The notes under the pieces were generated by a model. That model had not been told where the DNA came from. It worked only from the letters and a program-made list of their open reading frames with translations, and did not search any database. From Lysinibacillus pakistanensis (GTDB lineage Bacteria > Bacillota > Bacilli > Bacillales_A > Planococcaceae): a DNA stretch of 64,000 bases. A program made the position numbers and the translations under genes. The stretch is taken from positions 1,238,501 to 1,302,500 of the forward strand of contig NZ_CP126101.1 in the NCBI RefSeq assembly GCF_030123245.1, given 5' to 3'. Below are positions 26,830 to 37,047 of the stretch, in pieces; the stretch's first letter is position 1; each line of letters begins with the position of its first letter.

Positions 26830-27491
26830 ATGATGCAATCAGTATTTTGTCCAACAGCGACCCGACAAATGTCTCCAATGCTGTGAAGCTCCTTTTACTG
26901 TTAACGGTTCTCTCACTGGCACCAAGTATATTAATTTTGATGACTTCGTTTACACGAATTGTTATTGTTTTATCATTTGTTCGAACGGCGTTGGCGACAC
27001 AGCAAATGCCGCCAAACCAAGTCATTGTTGGTCTTTCTTTATTTTTAACTTTCTTTATCATGGCTCCGACGTTCCAAGAGGTTAACAAAGAGGCATTGCA
27101 GCCCTTATTTTCTGAAGAAATCGGACTTGAGGAAGCTTATGATCGTGCCAGTGTGCCTTTTAAGGAATTTATGAGTAAACATACAAGGCAAAAGGATCTT
27201 GACTTATTTTTAACATACAATCAAGCAGAAAAACCAGCATCAGTGGAAGAAATTCCGCTAACTATGCTTGTTCCTGCATTTGCATTAAGTGAGATTAAAA
27301 CCGCTTTTCAAATTGGTTTTATGATTTTTATTCCATTCCTAGTTATCGATATGATAGTTGCAAGTACGCTCATGTCGATGGGGATGATGATGTTACCGCC
27401 AGTTATGATTTCATTACCGTTTAAGATTTTATTATTTGTTCTCGTTGATGGCTGGTATCTCGTGATGAAATCATTACTACAAAGTTTTTAG
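26826..27491 (+). CDS. fliP: Flagellar export gate protein FliP
   Basis: FliP is a core subunit of the export channel. The 221-residue product carries the family signatures LAPSILILMTSFTRIVIVLS followed by FVRTALATQQMPPNQVIVGL, and later PAFALSEIKTAFQIGFMIF and ASTLMSMGMMMLPPVMISLP. Four membrane segments are predicted by eye. Translation is coupled to fliO by a 4-base overlap. Confidence 0.98.
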   Translation: MNDAISILSNSDPTNVSNAVKLLLLLTVLSLAPSILILMTSFTRIVIVLSFVRTALATQQMPPNQVIVGLSLFLTFFIMAPTFQEVNKEALQPLFSEEIGLEEAYDRASVPFKEFMSKHTRQKDLDLFLTYNQAEKPASVEEIPLTMLVPAFALSEIKTAFQIGFMIFIPFLVIDMIVASTLMSMGMMMLPPVMISLPFKILLFVLVDGWYLVMKSLLQSF

Positions 27492-27504
27492 GGGATGATA
27501 CAGT

Positions 27505-27774
27505 ATGACAGGTGAATTGGTTATTTCAATTGCAGAGCGTGCCATTATGATTATCCTTCTAACAAGCGGTCCGCTACTATTAGTTGCTTTAATCACTGGT
27601 TTAGCGGTTAGTATTTTTCAGGCAACAACTTCGATTCAAGAGCAAACATTAGCATTTGTTCCAAAAATTATCGCTGTATTAGTAGCCATAGTTTTTTTCG
27701 GACCATGGATGTTATCCCAGGTGACAAGCTATGCGAGAGATATTTTTGAGAATTTAACGCGTTATATAGGGTGA
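27505..27774 (+). CDS. fliQ: Flagellar export gate protein FliQ
   Basis: FliQ is the small two-helix subunit of the export gate. The 89-residue protein has two hydrophobic segments (about 14-38 and 50-72), with the family motif GLAVSIFQATTSIQEQTLAF between them. The ribosome-binding site is GGGGATGA. It lies between fliP and fliR as usual. Confidence 0.97.
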   Translation: MTGELVISIAERAIMIILLTSGPLLLVALITGLAVSIFQATTSIQEQTLAFVPKIIAVLVAIVFFGPWMLSQVTSYARDIFENLTRYIG

Positions 27775-27778
27775 GTAG

Positions 27779-28555
27779 ATGAATGAATTAATTCCGCACT
27801 TCACGGTTTTCTTGTTAGTACTTGTACGTGTATCGGCATTTTTTGTTACGGTTCCTTTCTTCTCGTACAGAACGATTCCGTCACAAGTCAAAATAACTCT
27901 CGCACTCGTTTTAGCTTGGATGATGTATTATACGATAGACGTTGAGCCATTTGCCTTTAATGGTGATTACATACTGTTAGTGATGAAAGAAGCCCTCATT
28001 GGACTGTTACTCGGACTTGTTGGCTATATCATCATGTCGGCAATTCAAATAGCCGGAAGCTTTATTGATTTTCAAATGGGGTTTGCTATCGCCAATATTA
28101 TTGACCCGCAAACGGGGGCACAAAGTCCTTTAATTGGGCAATTTTTTAATATGTTAGCAATGCTCTTACTATTAGCGATTAATGGACATCATATGATTCT
28201 TGATGGCATCTATTATAGTTATCAATTTTTACCAATAGACCAAGGATTTCCTCATTTCTCGAGTGACAATTATATTACATTTATTATTACAACATTTACG
28301 GCTGTTTTTGCCATTGCCTTTCAAATGGCTGCACCTGTAGTCGCAACATTGTTTTTAGTTGATTTATCGCTCGGTATTACCGCTAAAACAGTCCCACAGT
28401 TAAACATTTTTGTAGTCGGCTTTGCTATTAAAATTGGTGTTAGTTTTTTAGTGTTATTTACAATGATGGCTGTTATGATTCAGGTTATCCAAAAGTTGAT
28501 TAGTATCATGATCTATGCAATGCGAGATTTTATGGCAATTTTAGGTGGTGGGTAA
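27779..28555 (+). CDS. fliR: Flagellar export gate protein FliR
   Basis: FliR completes the FliPQR channel. The 258-residue protein has about six hydrophobic segments and family stretches such as FFSYRTIPSQVKITLALVLA, GSFIDFQMGFAIANIIDP and DLSLGITAKTVPQLNIFVVG. It starts 4 bases after fliQ and ends one base before the flhB ATG. Confidence 0.97.
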   Translation: MNELIPHFTVFLLVLVRVSAFFVTVPFFSYRTIPSQVKITLALVLAWMMYYTIDVEPFAFNGDYILLVMKEALIGLLLGLVGYIIMSAIQIAGSFIDFQMGFAIANIIDPQTGAQSPLIGQFFNMLAMLLLLAINGHHMILDGIYYSYQFLPIDQGFPHFSSDNYITFIITTFTAVFAIAFQMAAPVVATLFLVDLSLGITAKTVPQLNIFVVGFAIKIGVSFLVLFTMMAVMIQVIQKLISIMIYAMRDFMAILGGG

Positions 28556-28556
28556 A

Positions 28557-29645
28557 ATGAAGCTACTACTAGACTTAGATTTACAATATTTTTCCGGAGA
28601 AAAGACGGAGAAGGCAACACCTAAAAAACGCCAAGATGCTCGTAAAAAGGGTCAGGTTGTTAAAAGTCAGGATATTTCCAGTGCTATTGTCATGCTCATG
28701 GTCTTTATCTTTTTATTCTTCTTCGCAGGCTCAATGCGAGACGATTTATTGGCTTTTTTTAGACAAACCTTTATCCATAATATACGCGTAGAAACACTTA
28801 CAATTGATAGTGTCATACGCCTTTTTACAGAAACTTTAGTACAAATGGCTTTTATTGTTGTTCCAATAATGGCAATAGCCTTTGTAGGAGCCTTAGCGGG
28901 TAACTTTTTACAATTCGGTTTTTTATTTACTTTAGAGCCAATGAAATTTGATTTAACGAAGATGGATCCAATCAAGGGATTAAAAAAAATATTTTCAGTT
29001 AAGGCCATTGTAGAGCTGATTAAATCCGTATTAAAGATTGGTTTTATTGGTGGCGTTACGACCATTATTGTATGGACGAATTTGCCAGAGGTTTTGGCAT
29101 TATCCTTTAAAAGCCCTGGAATTACACTGATTACAGTGGGCAAGCTTGTAGGAATCATGGGAATTGCAGCTTCCCTCGTTCTACTTTGTGTATCCATTTT
29201 AGATTGGATGTATCAAAAACATGATTACGAAAAAAATCTTAAAATGTCTAAGCAAGATATTAAAGATGAATATAAAAATAGTGAGGGTGACCCGCTAATT
29301 AAATCAAAAATCAAACAGCGTCAACGTGAAATGGCGATGCGTCGTATGATGTCAGAAATTCCTAGCGCGGATGTTGTCATTACAAACCCTACGCACTATG
29401 CAATTGCCCTCAAATATGATGAGAATAGTATGGATGCTCCACGCGTTGTGGCGAAGGGGACAGACTTTATCGCTCAAAAGATTAAGCTGATTGCAAAAGA
29501 ACATGATGTCATTATGGTTGAAAATAGACCATTAGCACGAGCAATGTATGATCAGGTAGAAATTGGCGATCAAGTACCAGAAGAGTTTTTCAAAGCAGTG
29601 GCAGAAGTGCTTGCTTATGTATATCGAATTAAGCGGAAAATTTAA
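28557..29645 (+). CDS. flhB: Flagellar export switch protein FlhB
   Basis: FlhB controls the change from rod/hook to filament export. The 362-residue protein has the conserved N-terminus GEKTEKATPKKRQDARKKGQ and four membrane helices between about 30 and 215. The cytoplasmic domain carries the self-cleavage motif NPTH beginning at Asn277 (VVITNPTHYAIALKY). The ATG at 28557 follows AGGTGGTGGG; a GTG at 28545 inside that site is rejected. A separate FlhB-C paralogue is encoded at 311-607. Confidence 0.97.
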   Translation: MKLLLDLDLQYFSGEKTEKATPKKRQDARKKGQVVKSQDISSAIVMLMVFIFLFFFAGSMRDDLLAFFRQTFIHNIRVETLTIDSVIRLFTETLVQMAFIVVPIMAIAFVGALAGNFLQFGFLFTLEPMKFDLTKMDPIKGLKKIFSVKAIVELIKSVLKIGFIGGVTTIIVWTNLPEVLALSFKSPGITLITVGKLVGIMGIAASLVLLCVSILDWMYQKHDYEKNLKMSKQDIKDEYKNSEGDPLIKSKIKQRQREMAMRRMMSEIPSADVVITNPTHYAIALKYDENSMDAPRVVAKGTDFIAQKIKLIAKEHDVIMVENRPLARAMYDQVEIGDQVPEEFFKAVAEVLAYVYRIKRKI

Positions 29646-29668
29646 AGTTTTAAGTAGGAGGGACACAA

Positions 29669-31702
29669 ATGAAAGTTCGCGATATAGGGGTTTTAGGTGC
29701 GGTTATTTTAATCGTTGCGATGCTCATCATCCCTCTTCCTCCGTGGATGTTAAGTTTCTTAATCGTCATTAATATTACATTGGGATTAATCGTACTTTTA
29801 ACAGCAATGAGTATGAAGGAAGCATTAGATTTTTCAATATTTCCTTCCGTTATTTTACTGTTAACCTTATTCCGACTCGGACTGAGTGTATCAACAACAC
29901 GTGCCATCTTGGCAAACGGAGATGCTGGTGCTGTTGTTGAAACCTTTGGTGATTTCGTAGTCGGCGGGAATGTTCTTGTTGGGTTAGTTGTATTCTTAAT
30001 TCTTGTGTTAATTCAGTTTATCGTTATCACTAAAGGAGCGGAGCGTGTAGCTGAGGTAGCAGCACGATTCACACTGGATGCGATGCCTGGTAAACAAATG
30101 AGTATTGATGCTGACTTAAATGCAGGAATTATTTCTGAGCGAGAAGCACGTGAACGACGCGATAAAGTATCGGGTGAAGCGGATTTCTACGGAGCAATGG
30201 ATGGTGCCACAAAATTTGTTAAAGGGGATGCCATTGCCTCTATGGTAATGGTTATTATCAACCTATTATTTGGGATTATCATCGGTGTTGTGCAGATGAA
30301 GCTTCCATTTGCAGAAGCAGCAACTCACTTTTCTAAGCTAACTGTTGGTGACGGTATTGTATCTCAAATTCCTGCGCTATTAATTTCTACAGCGACAGGT
30401 ATTGTTGTAACACGTGCATCCTCTAAAGGAAGTCTTGGACAAGATATTACGGGTCAGCTCTTTGCTCAAGCAAAACTGCTCTATGTTGCGGGCGGTACAA
30501 TTGTATTACTAGGGTTATTTACACCTATTCCAAACTGGGTTACACTTCCAATTGGCATCTCGCTAATTGCTGGTGCATATATGATGGAACGTAAGAAACC
30601 AGAAGATGAAGAAGAATTACTTGAAATTGAGGAAGAAGTGGCAACAGACGGTATGAAGAGCCCTGAAAATGTTGTGAATTTATTAAATGTGGACCCTATT
30701 GAATTTGAATTTGGCTATGGTCTAATACCTTTAGTAGATGCTGCACAAGGTGGAGATTTATTAGACCGTGTCATTATGATTCGTCGTCAGTTAGCATTAG
30801 AATTAGGAATTGTTATTCCTGTTGTACGTATTCGAGACAACATTCAATTACAACCAAATGAATATCGAATTAAAATTAAGGGTAATGAAATGGCACGCGG
30901 TGAACTGTTGCTTGATCATTATTTAGCAATGAGTCCAGGGGACGATGATTCTATTGAGGGCATTGATACAGTCGAACCTTCATTCGGCTTACCAGCTAAA
31001 TGGATAACTGAGCAAGTGAAAGAAGATGCTGAAATGTTTGGCTATACAGTAGTTGATCCACCGAGTGTTGTTTCAACACATCTAACAGAAATGATCCGTG
31101 CCAATGCATATGAGTTGCTTGGTCGACAAGAGACAAAGCAGCTAATCGATCATTTACGCGAAACACATCCAATTTTAGTAGAGGAATTGACACCTGCTCC
31201 ATTATCAACAGGGGAAATTCAAAAAGTGTTGGGTAAATTACTCCGAGAAAATGTTTCTGTCCGCAATCTACCAATTATCTTTGAAACACTAGCTGATTAT
31301 GCAAAATTAACTAGCGATACGGATTTATTAACGGAGTATGTGCGTCAATCTTTGGCGCGTCAGATTACTTCACAATTTGTTGGGGACGGTTCATCATTGA
31401 AGGTTATTACTGTTTCGGGTAAAGTAGAGAAAATGATTGCTGATAGTATTCAGCAAACCGATCACGGTAATTACTTGGCGATGGATCCACAAGATTCCCA
31501 AATTGTCCTGGAATCCATTGCAGCAGAAATAGAACGTGTTTCCTTTATGGAGCAGTCAGCTATAATATTATGCTCTCCAGCGGTTCGTATGTACCTGCGT
31601 CAGCTAACAGAGCGTTACTTCCCGCAAATTCCAGTTCTATCCTATAACGAACTTGATGCTACGGTTGAAATTCAAAGTGTTGGAGTGGTGAATGTAGAAT
31701 GA
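29669..31702 (+). CDS. flhA: Flagellar export protein FlhA
   Basis: FlhA is the proton-driven export gate and chaperone-docking platform. Its 677 residues equal the B. subtilis length. The membrane half (about 1-310) contains the FHIPEP-type loop: GDFVVGGNVLVGLVVFLILV, AARFTLDAMPGKQMSIDADL and SGEADFYGAMDGATKFVKGD. The cytoplasmic half starts after an acidic linker (EDEEELLEIEEE). The ribosome-binding site is TAGGAGGG. The stop overlaps flhF by 4 bases. Confidence 0.98.
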   Translation: MKVRDIGVLGAVILIVAMLIIPLPPWMLSFLIVINITLGLIVLLTAMSMKEALDFSIFPSVILLLTLFRLGLSVSTTRAILANGDAGAVVETFGDFVVGGNVLVGLVVFLILVLIQFIVITKGAERVAEVAARFTLDAMPGKQMSIDADLNAGIISEREARERRDKVSGEADFYGAMDGATKFVKGDAIASMVMVIINLLFGIIIGVVQMKLPFAEAATHFSKLTVGDGIVSQIPALLISTATGIVVTRASSKGSLGQDITGQLFAQAKLLYVAGGTIVLLGLFTPIPNWVTLPIGISLIAGAYMMERKKPEDEEELLEIEEEVATDGMKSPENVVNLLNVDPIEFEFGYGLIPLVDAAQGGDLLDRVIMIRRQLALELGIVIPVVRIRDNIQLQPNEYRIKIKGNEMARGELLLDHYLAMSPGDDDSIEGIDTVEPSFGLPAKWITEQVKEDAEMFGYTVVDPPSVVSTHLTEMIRANAYELLGRQETKQLIDHLRETHPILVEELTPAPLSTGEIQKVLGKLLRENVSVRNLPIIFETLADYAKLTSDTDLLTEYVRQSLARQITSQFVGDGSSLKVITVSGKVEKMIADSIQQTDHGNYLAMDPQDSQIVLESIAAEIERVSFMEQSAIILCSPAVRMYLRQLTERYFPQIPVLSYNELDATVEIQSVGVVNVE

Positions 31703-32895
31703 AAATGAAAAAATATTATGCATCTTCCATACCAGAGGCTATGAAGCTTGTGCGTGCTGAGTTAGGTGAGGACGCTGTCATTCTGAATTCAAAAGTAGTA
31801 ATCACAAAGAAATTTTTCGGGATTCTTAAAAAGAAAAGTTTTGAGGTGGTGGCAGGTATCGATTCAATGGAGCCAAAGGACTTGGCTCCAAAACCTGCCG
31901 AAGTACCAGTAATACAGCCTAAAAAAGAAAATGTAAGTTTACAAGAAATTACTCATGCTGTGCAAGCCAAAATACACCAAGGACAGCCGCAGCAGGATGT
32001 GTCTTTACTTGAAGACACAGGCATACCTGATGAATTGAGGAAGGAAATTGCAGATTTAAAATCTTTAATGCAGTCTATGCATAAAAAGACAACCCAAGCT
32101 CAATATCCCGATGAACTCTTCCCCTTCATTGAATACTTAAGACAGCAAGAGCTAAGTGAAGAGCTCATCACGGAGATTGGTGATGAGCTTTTTATGCATT
32201 TTAGAGAAGCATCAGAAATTAATTTTTCACAATGCAAGCTGATAACAAAAAATTTATTACGTAAAAGGCTAGAGGATTTTCCGATAGGAGGAATATCCTA
32301 TGAAAGAAAATATATTAATGTACTTGGTCCTACAGGTGTTGGCAAAACAACAACTATTGCAAAAATGGCTGCTAGGGCAGTTTTAGAGAAAAAGAAAAAA
32401 ATAGGATTTATTACAACTGATACTTACAGAATTGCAGCAATCGAGCAATTGAAAACATATGCAGGACTTTTACAGGCACCTGTCGAGATTGCCTATAATG
32501 CAACAGACTTTGAACAGGCCGTTCAACGTTTAGCTCATTTAGATTTAGTATTTATCGATACAGCAGGGAGAAATTATAAAGAAGTAAAATATGTTAATGA
32601 TTTGCAACGTCTAATAAAATTTGATGATCAAGCAGAATCCTTCTTAGTCCTTGCTATGACAACAAAAGAGAAGGACATGGCAAACATTATCGAGCAATTT
32701 AAGCAATTACCAATTGAAAAATTCATTTTTACAAAGCTAGATGAAACAAATTCTATTGGCACAATGATTAATTTAATGATTAAATATAATAAAGGACTTG
32801 CTTACTATACGAATGGTCAAGAAGTACCAGAAGATATTGAAGAAGCTAATCTAGAAGCAGTGCTTAATTTGTTTTTCCAAGGTGAAGAAAAATGA
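31699..32895 (+). CDS. flhF: SRP-type GTPase FlhF
   Basis: FlhF marks the site or number of flagella as a dimeric GTPase. The 398-residue protein has a basic N-terminal B domain (MKKYYASSIPEAMKLVRAEL), an N domain (about 110-200) and a G domain with P-loop GPTGVGKTT at about 210-218, TTDTYRIAAIEQL and FIDTAGRN. The specificity motif TKLDET is also present. It is about 30 residues longer than the B. subtilis protein, mostly in the B-N linker. It overlaps flhA and flhG by 4 bases each. Confidence 0.97.
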   Translation: MKMKKYYASSIPEAMKLVRAELGEDAVILNSKVVITKKFFGILKKKSFEVVAGIDSMEPKDLAPKPAEVPVIQPKKENVSLQEITHAVQAKIHQGQPQQDVSLLEDTGIPDELRKEIADLKSLMQSMHKKTTQAQYPDELFPFIEYLRQQELSEELITEIGDELFMHFREASEINFSQCKLITKNLLRKRLEDFPIGGISYERKYINVLGPTGVGKTTTIAKMAARAVLEKKKKIGFITTDTYRIAAIEQLKTYAGLLQAPVEIAYNATDFEQAVQRLAHLDLVFIDTAGRNYKEVKYVNDLQRLIKFDDQAESFLVLAMTTKEKDMANIIEQFKQLPIEKFIFTKLDETNSIGTMINLMIKYNKGLAYYTNGQEVPEDIEEANLEAVLNLFFQGEEK

Positions 32896-33767
32896 GAGAC
32901 CAAGCTGAAACATTACGCTTGAAAATGCTAAAACGGCAAGGAGATTTAGGTAGAGCAATTGCTGTTGTAAGTGGCAAAGGTGGGGTAGGTAAAAGTAACT
33001 TCACAATGAATTTTGCAACTATGCTAGCAAATAGAGGGAAAAAAGTTGCAATCATTGATATGGATATAGGTATGGGGAATATCAATATCTTAATTGGAAA
33101 AAATGTTTCTTTTAGTTTAAAAGATTACTTGGAAGGAAATAAGTTACTAGATGAAGTGGTATTTGAGGGTCCTTACGGTTTAAAGTATATTTCCGGTGGT
33201 TCTGGTATGTCGAGTGTCCTAGAATGGTCGGAAGTGTTGCTTGAACGACTTATACATGCATTTGAGCAACTACAAAAAAACTTTGATTATATTTTATTTG
33301 ATATGGGGGCAGGAGCAACAAGCTGGTCATTAGAATTACTGACGTCAATCGATGAGATTATTGTTATTTCAACAGCTGAACCAACTTCTATTACAGACGC
33401 CTATTCGATGATGAAATATATTCATGTAAGAGATATGGATAAACAGTTTTATATTCTCTGTAACCGTGCTTTTAGTAAGGAAGAAGGAATGGAGACCAAT
33501 GAACGATTAAAGCAAACCATGAAACGTTTTTTGGACAAAGAGGTTATTGTTTTAGGATCATTACCTGAGGATGCTGTTGTGCGTAAGGCTGTGCGCGAGC
33601 AAGTACCTTTTTCACTTGCTTATCCGGACGCACTTATTTCGAAGACACTTCAACTTATAGTGGCTCGTTTTATGGAACACCGTGTGGAGGAAGTTCACGC
33701 ACATGATCAGTCAGCGAGTAAATTCTTAACTAAATTAAGAAGTATTTTTTCGAAAGGGCGTGATTAA
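32892..33767 (+). CDS. flhG: MinD-like ATPase FlhG (YlxH)
   Basis: FlhG works with FlhF in flagellar number and placement and stimulates its GTPase. The N-terminus carries the FlhF-activating DQAxxLR motif (DQAETLR). The deviant Walker A is SGKGGVGKS at about residues 27-35, followed by VAIIDMDIGMGNINILIG. A C-terminal amphipathic helix is plausible (FLTKLRSIFSKGRD). The 291-residue length fits. It abuts cheB directly. Confidence 0.96.
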   Translation: MRDQAETLRLKMLKRQGDLGRAIAVVSGKGGVGKSNFTMNFATMLANRGKKVAIIDMDIGMGNINILIGKNVSFSLKDYLEGNKLLDEVVFEGPYGLKYISGGSGMSSVLEWSEVLLERLIHAFEQLQKNFDYILFDMGAGATSWSLELLTSIDEIIVISTAEPTSITDAYSMMKYIHVRDMDKQFYILCNRAFSKEEGMETNERLKQTMKRFLDKEVIVLGSLPEDAVVRKAVREQVPFSLAYPDALISKTLQLIVARFMEHRVEEVHAHDQSASKFLTKLRSIFSKGRD

Positions 33768-34922
33768 TTGGACTTTTTACATAAAAGCAAGCTATTGGTA
33801 GTTGATGATTCTGCTTTTATGAGAAAGCTAATTAGTGACTTTTTTGTTGGTAATTCGAAGGTTGAAGTAGTTGGAACTGCACGAAATGGGAAAGACGCGA
33901 TAAAAAAAATTCAATCATTGAGGCCGACAGTTGTGACAATGGATATTGAGATGCCTGAAATGAATGGACTTGATGCTTTAAAAGAAATAATGACAATATG
34001 TCCAGTACCTGTGGTGATGCTTTCTAGTACAACACAACGAGGTGCTGAAAATGCCTTATCAGCAATTGAATTTGGAGCAGTGGATTTTGTCGCTAAGCCA
34101 AGCGGAACAATTTCTCTTGATTTACATAAAATCCAAACTGAACTTGTCCACAAGGTTGAACAAGCATCATTGGTACCTATTTCAAAATTAAAGAAACCTT
34201 CTGGTAGTAAAAGACAACAAGAACCGGCATTAAACGTGAGTACCATAAGAAGAGATTCACCAAATGAAGGAAAAATAGCCTCTCCTGTTAATATTTCTCC
34301 AACAAGAGTAGAGCTATCAAAATCACGTGTGGAGTGGAATAAAATAGGTAGGAAAATTGTGTTGATTGGTACTTCTACTGGCGGACCAAGAGCGTTACAA
34401 GAAGTCATTACGAAAATTCCTAAAACAATTCAAGCACCGATTTTAATCGTCCAGCATATGCCGGCCGGGTTTACAAAATCACTTGCGACTCGCCTTGATC
34501 AATTGAGTGAAATTACTGTAAAAGAAGCCGAGCAAGGTGATATTCTCCAAAATGGAGTAGCCTATATTGCTCCTGGCGGGTATCATCTAAAACTTCGAAA
34601 AGTAGGTACCTCCTTTGGCATCGTTCTAGATAGTAATGAACCACCTAGATCCGGACATCGACCTTCTGTAGATGTGATGTTTGAAGATGTGAGTCAATGG
34701 AAGGATTTTGATAAGGTAGCAGTGATTATGACAGGTATGGGGCAAGATGGCTCAAATGGACTAAAGGTACTAAAAAGTACTGGCAATGTAATTGCTATCG
34801 CTGAGTCAGCTGAAACTTGCATTGTATATGGAATGCCAAAAGCAGCAGTAGAGACGCAGCTTGTTGATGAAGTTGCAGATGTAGATGATATTGCACAAAC
34901 AATAATGAAATATTTGCCTTAA
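33768..34922 (+). CDS. cheB: Protein-glutamate methylesterase CheB
   Basis: CheB demethylates or deamidates receptors when its receiver is phosphorylated. The N-terminal receiver domain has the acidic pair in VVDDSAFMRK and phospho-acceptor Asp59 (TMDIEMPEMNG). A linker of about 50 residues follows. The esterase domain carries the catalytic residues Ser203 (GTSTGGP), His230 (VQHMPAG) and Asp327 (MGQDGSNG). The start is TTG, directly after the flhG stop, with AAAGGGCG upstream. Confidence 0.96.
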   Translation: MDFLHKSKLLVVDDSAFMRKLISDFFVGNSKVEVVGTARNGKDAIKKIQSLRPTVVTMDIEMPEMNGLDALKEIMTICPVPVVMLSSTTQRGAENALSAIEFGAVDFVAKPSGTISLDLHKIQTELVHKVEQASLVPISKLKKPSGSKRQQEPALNVSTIRRDSPNEGKIASPVNISPTRVELSKSRVEWNKIGRKIVLIGTSTGGPRALQEVITKIPKTIQAPILIVQHMPAGFTKSLATRLDQLSEITVKEAEQGDILQNGVAYIAPGGYHLKLRKVGTSFGIVLDSNEPPRSGHRPSVDVMFEDVSQWKDFDKVAVIMTGMGQDGSNGLKVLKSTGNVIAIAESAETCIVYGMPKAAVETQLVDEVADVDDIAQTIMKYLP

Positions 34923-34937
34923 AAGGGGTGTCCTCTT

Positions 34938-37016
34938 ATGGAAGTAAATCAATATTTAGAGATGTTTATTGAAGAAAGTAAAGAGCATTTACAAGCATGT
35001 AGTGAACATTTATTAGAATTAGAAAAAAATCCGGAAGATTTGGCGATTGTTGGGGAAATTTTCCGTTCGGCACATACATTAAAAGGTATGTCTGCAACGA
35101 TGGGCTTCGAGGATTTAGCAGATTTAACGCATAAAATGGAGAACGTATTAGATGCAATCCGTAACGAAAAAATTCACGTATCACCGGAAATTCTAGATGT
35201 TGTCTTTGAGTCTGTTGATCATTTAGAAGAAATGGTGATGGACATTGCGAATGGTGGAGATGGAAAGCGAGATGTCTCTTCTACTGTAGCACAATTAAAA
35301 CGTATCGAATTAGGTGAAGAAGCAATTCCTGAGGTTGTGGCAACTATTGAAGCGCCTTCAGCCCCTGCTGTAGCAAGCGTTTTAGAATATGACAGCTTTG
35401 AAGAAACGGTTATTTCCCAATCTGCGGAACAAGGTTTCAATGCTTATGAAATTTCAGTGAAATTACGTGAAGATTGTCTATTAAAAGCTGCACGTGTATT
35501 TATGGTGTTTGAAATTTTAGAAAAAGATGGAGATGTTATAAAATCAAGTCCATCTGTAGAGAAACTAGAAGACGAGCAGTTTGATCAACAATTCCATGTA
35601 GCCTTTGTGACGAAAGAATCTGCAGAAGATATGCAGAAAAAAATTATGAAAGTCTCTGAGGTGGAAGAGGTTAACGTTGCTACGATTGACCAAAAGCAAT
35701 TTAGTGAAAAAGAATTCCAAGTAAATGAAGAAGTAGCTGCGACTACTACAGCACAGGTTGAAGTGGTGGATAAAGCTGCAGCAGTACCAGAAAACAATAC
35801 ACCAGCAGCTAAGTCTGCAAAAACGGCAACTCCAGCTAAGGCAGATAAAAGCCATGCACCTGTTGGAAATAAAACAATTCGTGTCAATATCGAGCGTCTG
35901 GATATTTTAATGAACTTATTTGAAGAGCTTGTAATAGATCGTGGAAGACTGCAGTCTATTGCAACAGAGGTAAACCATGGTGAGTTAAATGAAACGGTTG
36001 AACGTATGAGTCGTGTAATGGGTGACCTGCAAACGATTATTTTAACAATGCGAATGGTACCAGTGGAAACAGTATTCAACCGCTTCCCAAAAATGATTCG
36101 TCAATTGTCTCGCGATCTTAACAAGAAAATTAATCTTGAAATTATCGGTGCTGAAACAGAGCTAGATCGTACAGTTATCGATGAAATAGGAGATCCGCTT
36201 GTTCATTTAATTCGAAATTCTGTGGACCATGGTATTGAAAATCCTACTGCGCGTCGTGCTAAAGGAAAGCCAGAAGAAGGGACAGTTGTACTACGTGCAT
36301 ATCATAGTGGTAACTATGTCTTTATTGAAATTGAGGATGATGGCGCAGGGATTAACCGTGATAAAGTATTAGCAAAAGCAATATCTAAAGGTGTTGTAAC
36401 GCAAGAGCAATCCTATTCAATGTCAGATAAGCAAATTAACGAGTTAATTTTAGCATCTGGGTTCTCAACAGCTGATGTCATTTCGGATGTTTCAGGGCGA
36501 GGCGTTGGATTAGACGTTGTGAAAACAACCATTGAATCTTTAGGTGGAAATATTTCGATTGAATCTACACAAGATGTAGGATCAATCTTCTCAATTCAAC
36601 TACCCCTAACATTATCGATTATCTCGGTCATGCTGATAGAGATTGAAAAAGAGATTTATGCTATTCCACTTTCATCAATAATTGAAACTTCTATTATCCG
36701 TTCATCAGAGATTATGAATGCGCATAATCAAAAAGTAATTGACTTCCGTGGGAAGGTTGTCCCGCTTGTGTTCTTAGAAGAAATCTTCGAAGTACCTCGT
36801 AAAGAGCAGCAGGATGATGAATTCCATTCAGTAGTCATCGTACGAAAAGGCGAGAAACTTGCTGGTTTAGTTGTGGATTCATTCATTGGCCAACAAGAGA
36901 TTGTACTGAAGTCATTAGGCAATTACTTAACGAATATCTTTGCTATTTCAGGTGCAACTATTTTAGGTAACGGAAAAGTAGCCTTAATTGTGGACTGTAA
37001 CGCACTTATAAAATAA
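34938..37016 (+). CDS. cheA: Chemotaxis histidine kinase CheA
   Basis: CheA phosphorylates CheY and CheB under receptor control. The 692-residue protein has P1 with His46 (FRSAHTLKGMSATMGF), a P2 domain at about 165-260 and a Thr/Ala/Lys-rich linker at about 265-310. P3 dimerisation helices (EELVIDRGRLQSIATEV) come next, then the P4 kinase core with LIRNSVDHGIENP, the G1 box EDDGAGINRD and GRGVGLDVVKTTIESLGG. P5 forms the CheW-like C-terminus. Linker length explains the extra 20 residues over B. subtilis. Confidence 0.97.
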   Translation: MEVNQYLEMFIEESKEHLQACSEHLLELEKNPEDLAIVGEIFRSAHTLKGMSATMGFEDLADLTHKMENVLDAIRNEKIHVSPEILDVVFESVDHLEEMVMDIANGGDGKRDVSSTVAQLKRIELGEEAIPEVVATIEAPSAPAVASVLEYDSFEETVISQSAEQGFNAYEISVKLREDCLLKAARVFMVFEILEKDGDVIKSSPSVEKLEDEQFDQQFHVAFVTKESAEDMQKKIMKVSEVEEVNVATIDQKQFSEKEFQVNEEVAATTTAQVEVVDKAAAVPENNTPAAKSAKTATPAKADKSHAPVGNKTIRVNIERLDILMNLFEELVIDRGRLQSIATEVNHGELNETVERMSRVMGDLQTIILTMRMVPVETVFNRFPKMIRQLSRDLNKKINLEIIGAETELDRTVIDEIGDPLVHLIRNSVDHGIENPTARRAKGKPEEGTVVLRAYHSGNYVFIEIEDDGAGINRDKVLAKAISKGVVTQEQSYSMSDKQINELILASGFSTADVISDVSGRGVGLDVVKTTIESLGGNISIESTQDVGSIFSIQLPLTLSIISVMLIEIEKEIYAIPLSSIIETSIIRSSEIMNAHNQKVIDFRGKVVPLVFLEEIFEVPRKEQQDDEFHSVVIVRKGEKLAGLVVDSFIGQQEIVLKSLGNYLTNIFAISGATILGNGKVALIVDCNALIK

Positions 37017-37047
37017 GTAAGGTGAATGAATAAGAGAGGTGTAGATT

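Noticed and set aside
28667..29197. 176-codon minus-strand open frame opposite flhB
   Set aside because: Shadow of the FlhB membrane domain coding sequence; composition follows the complement.
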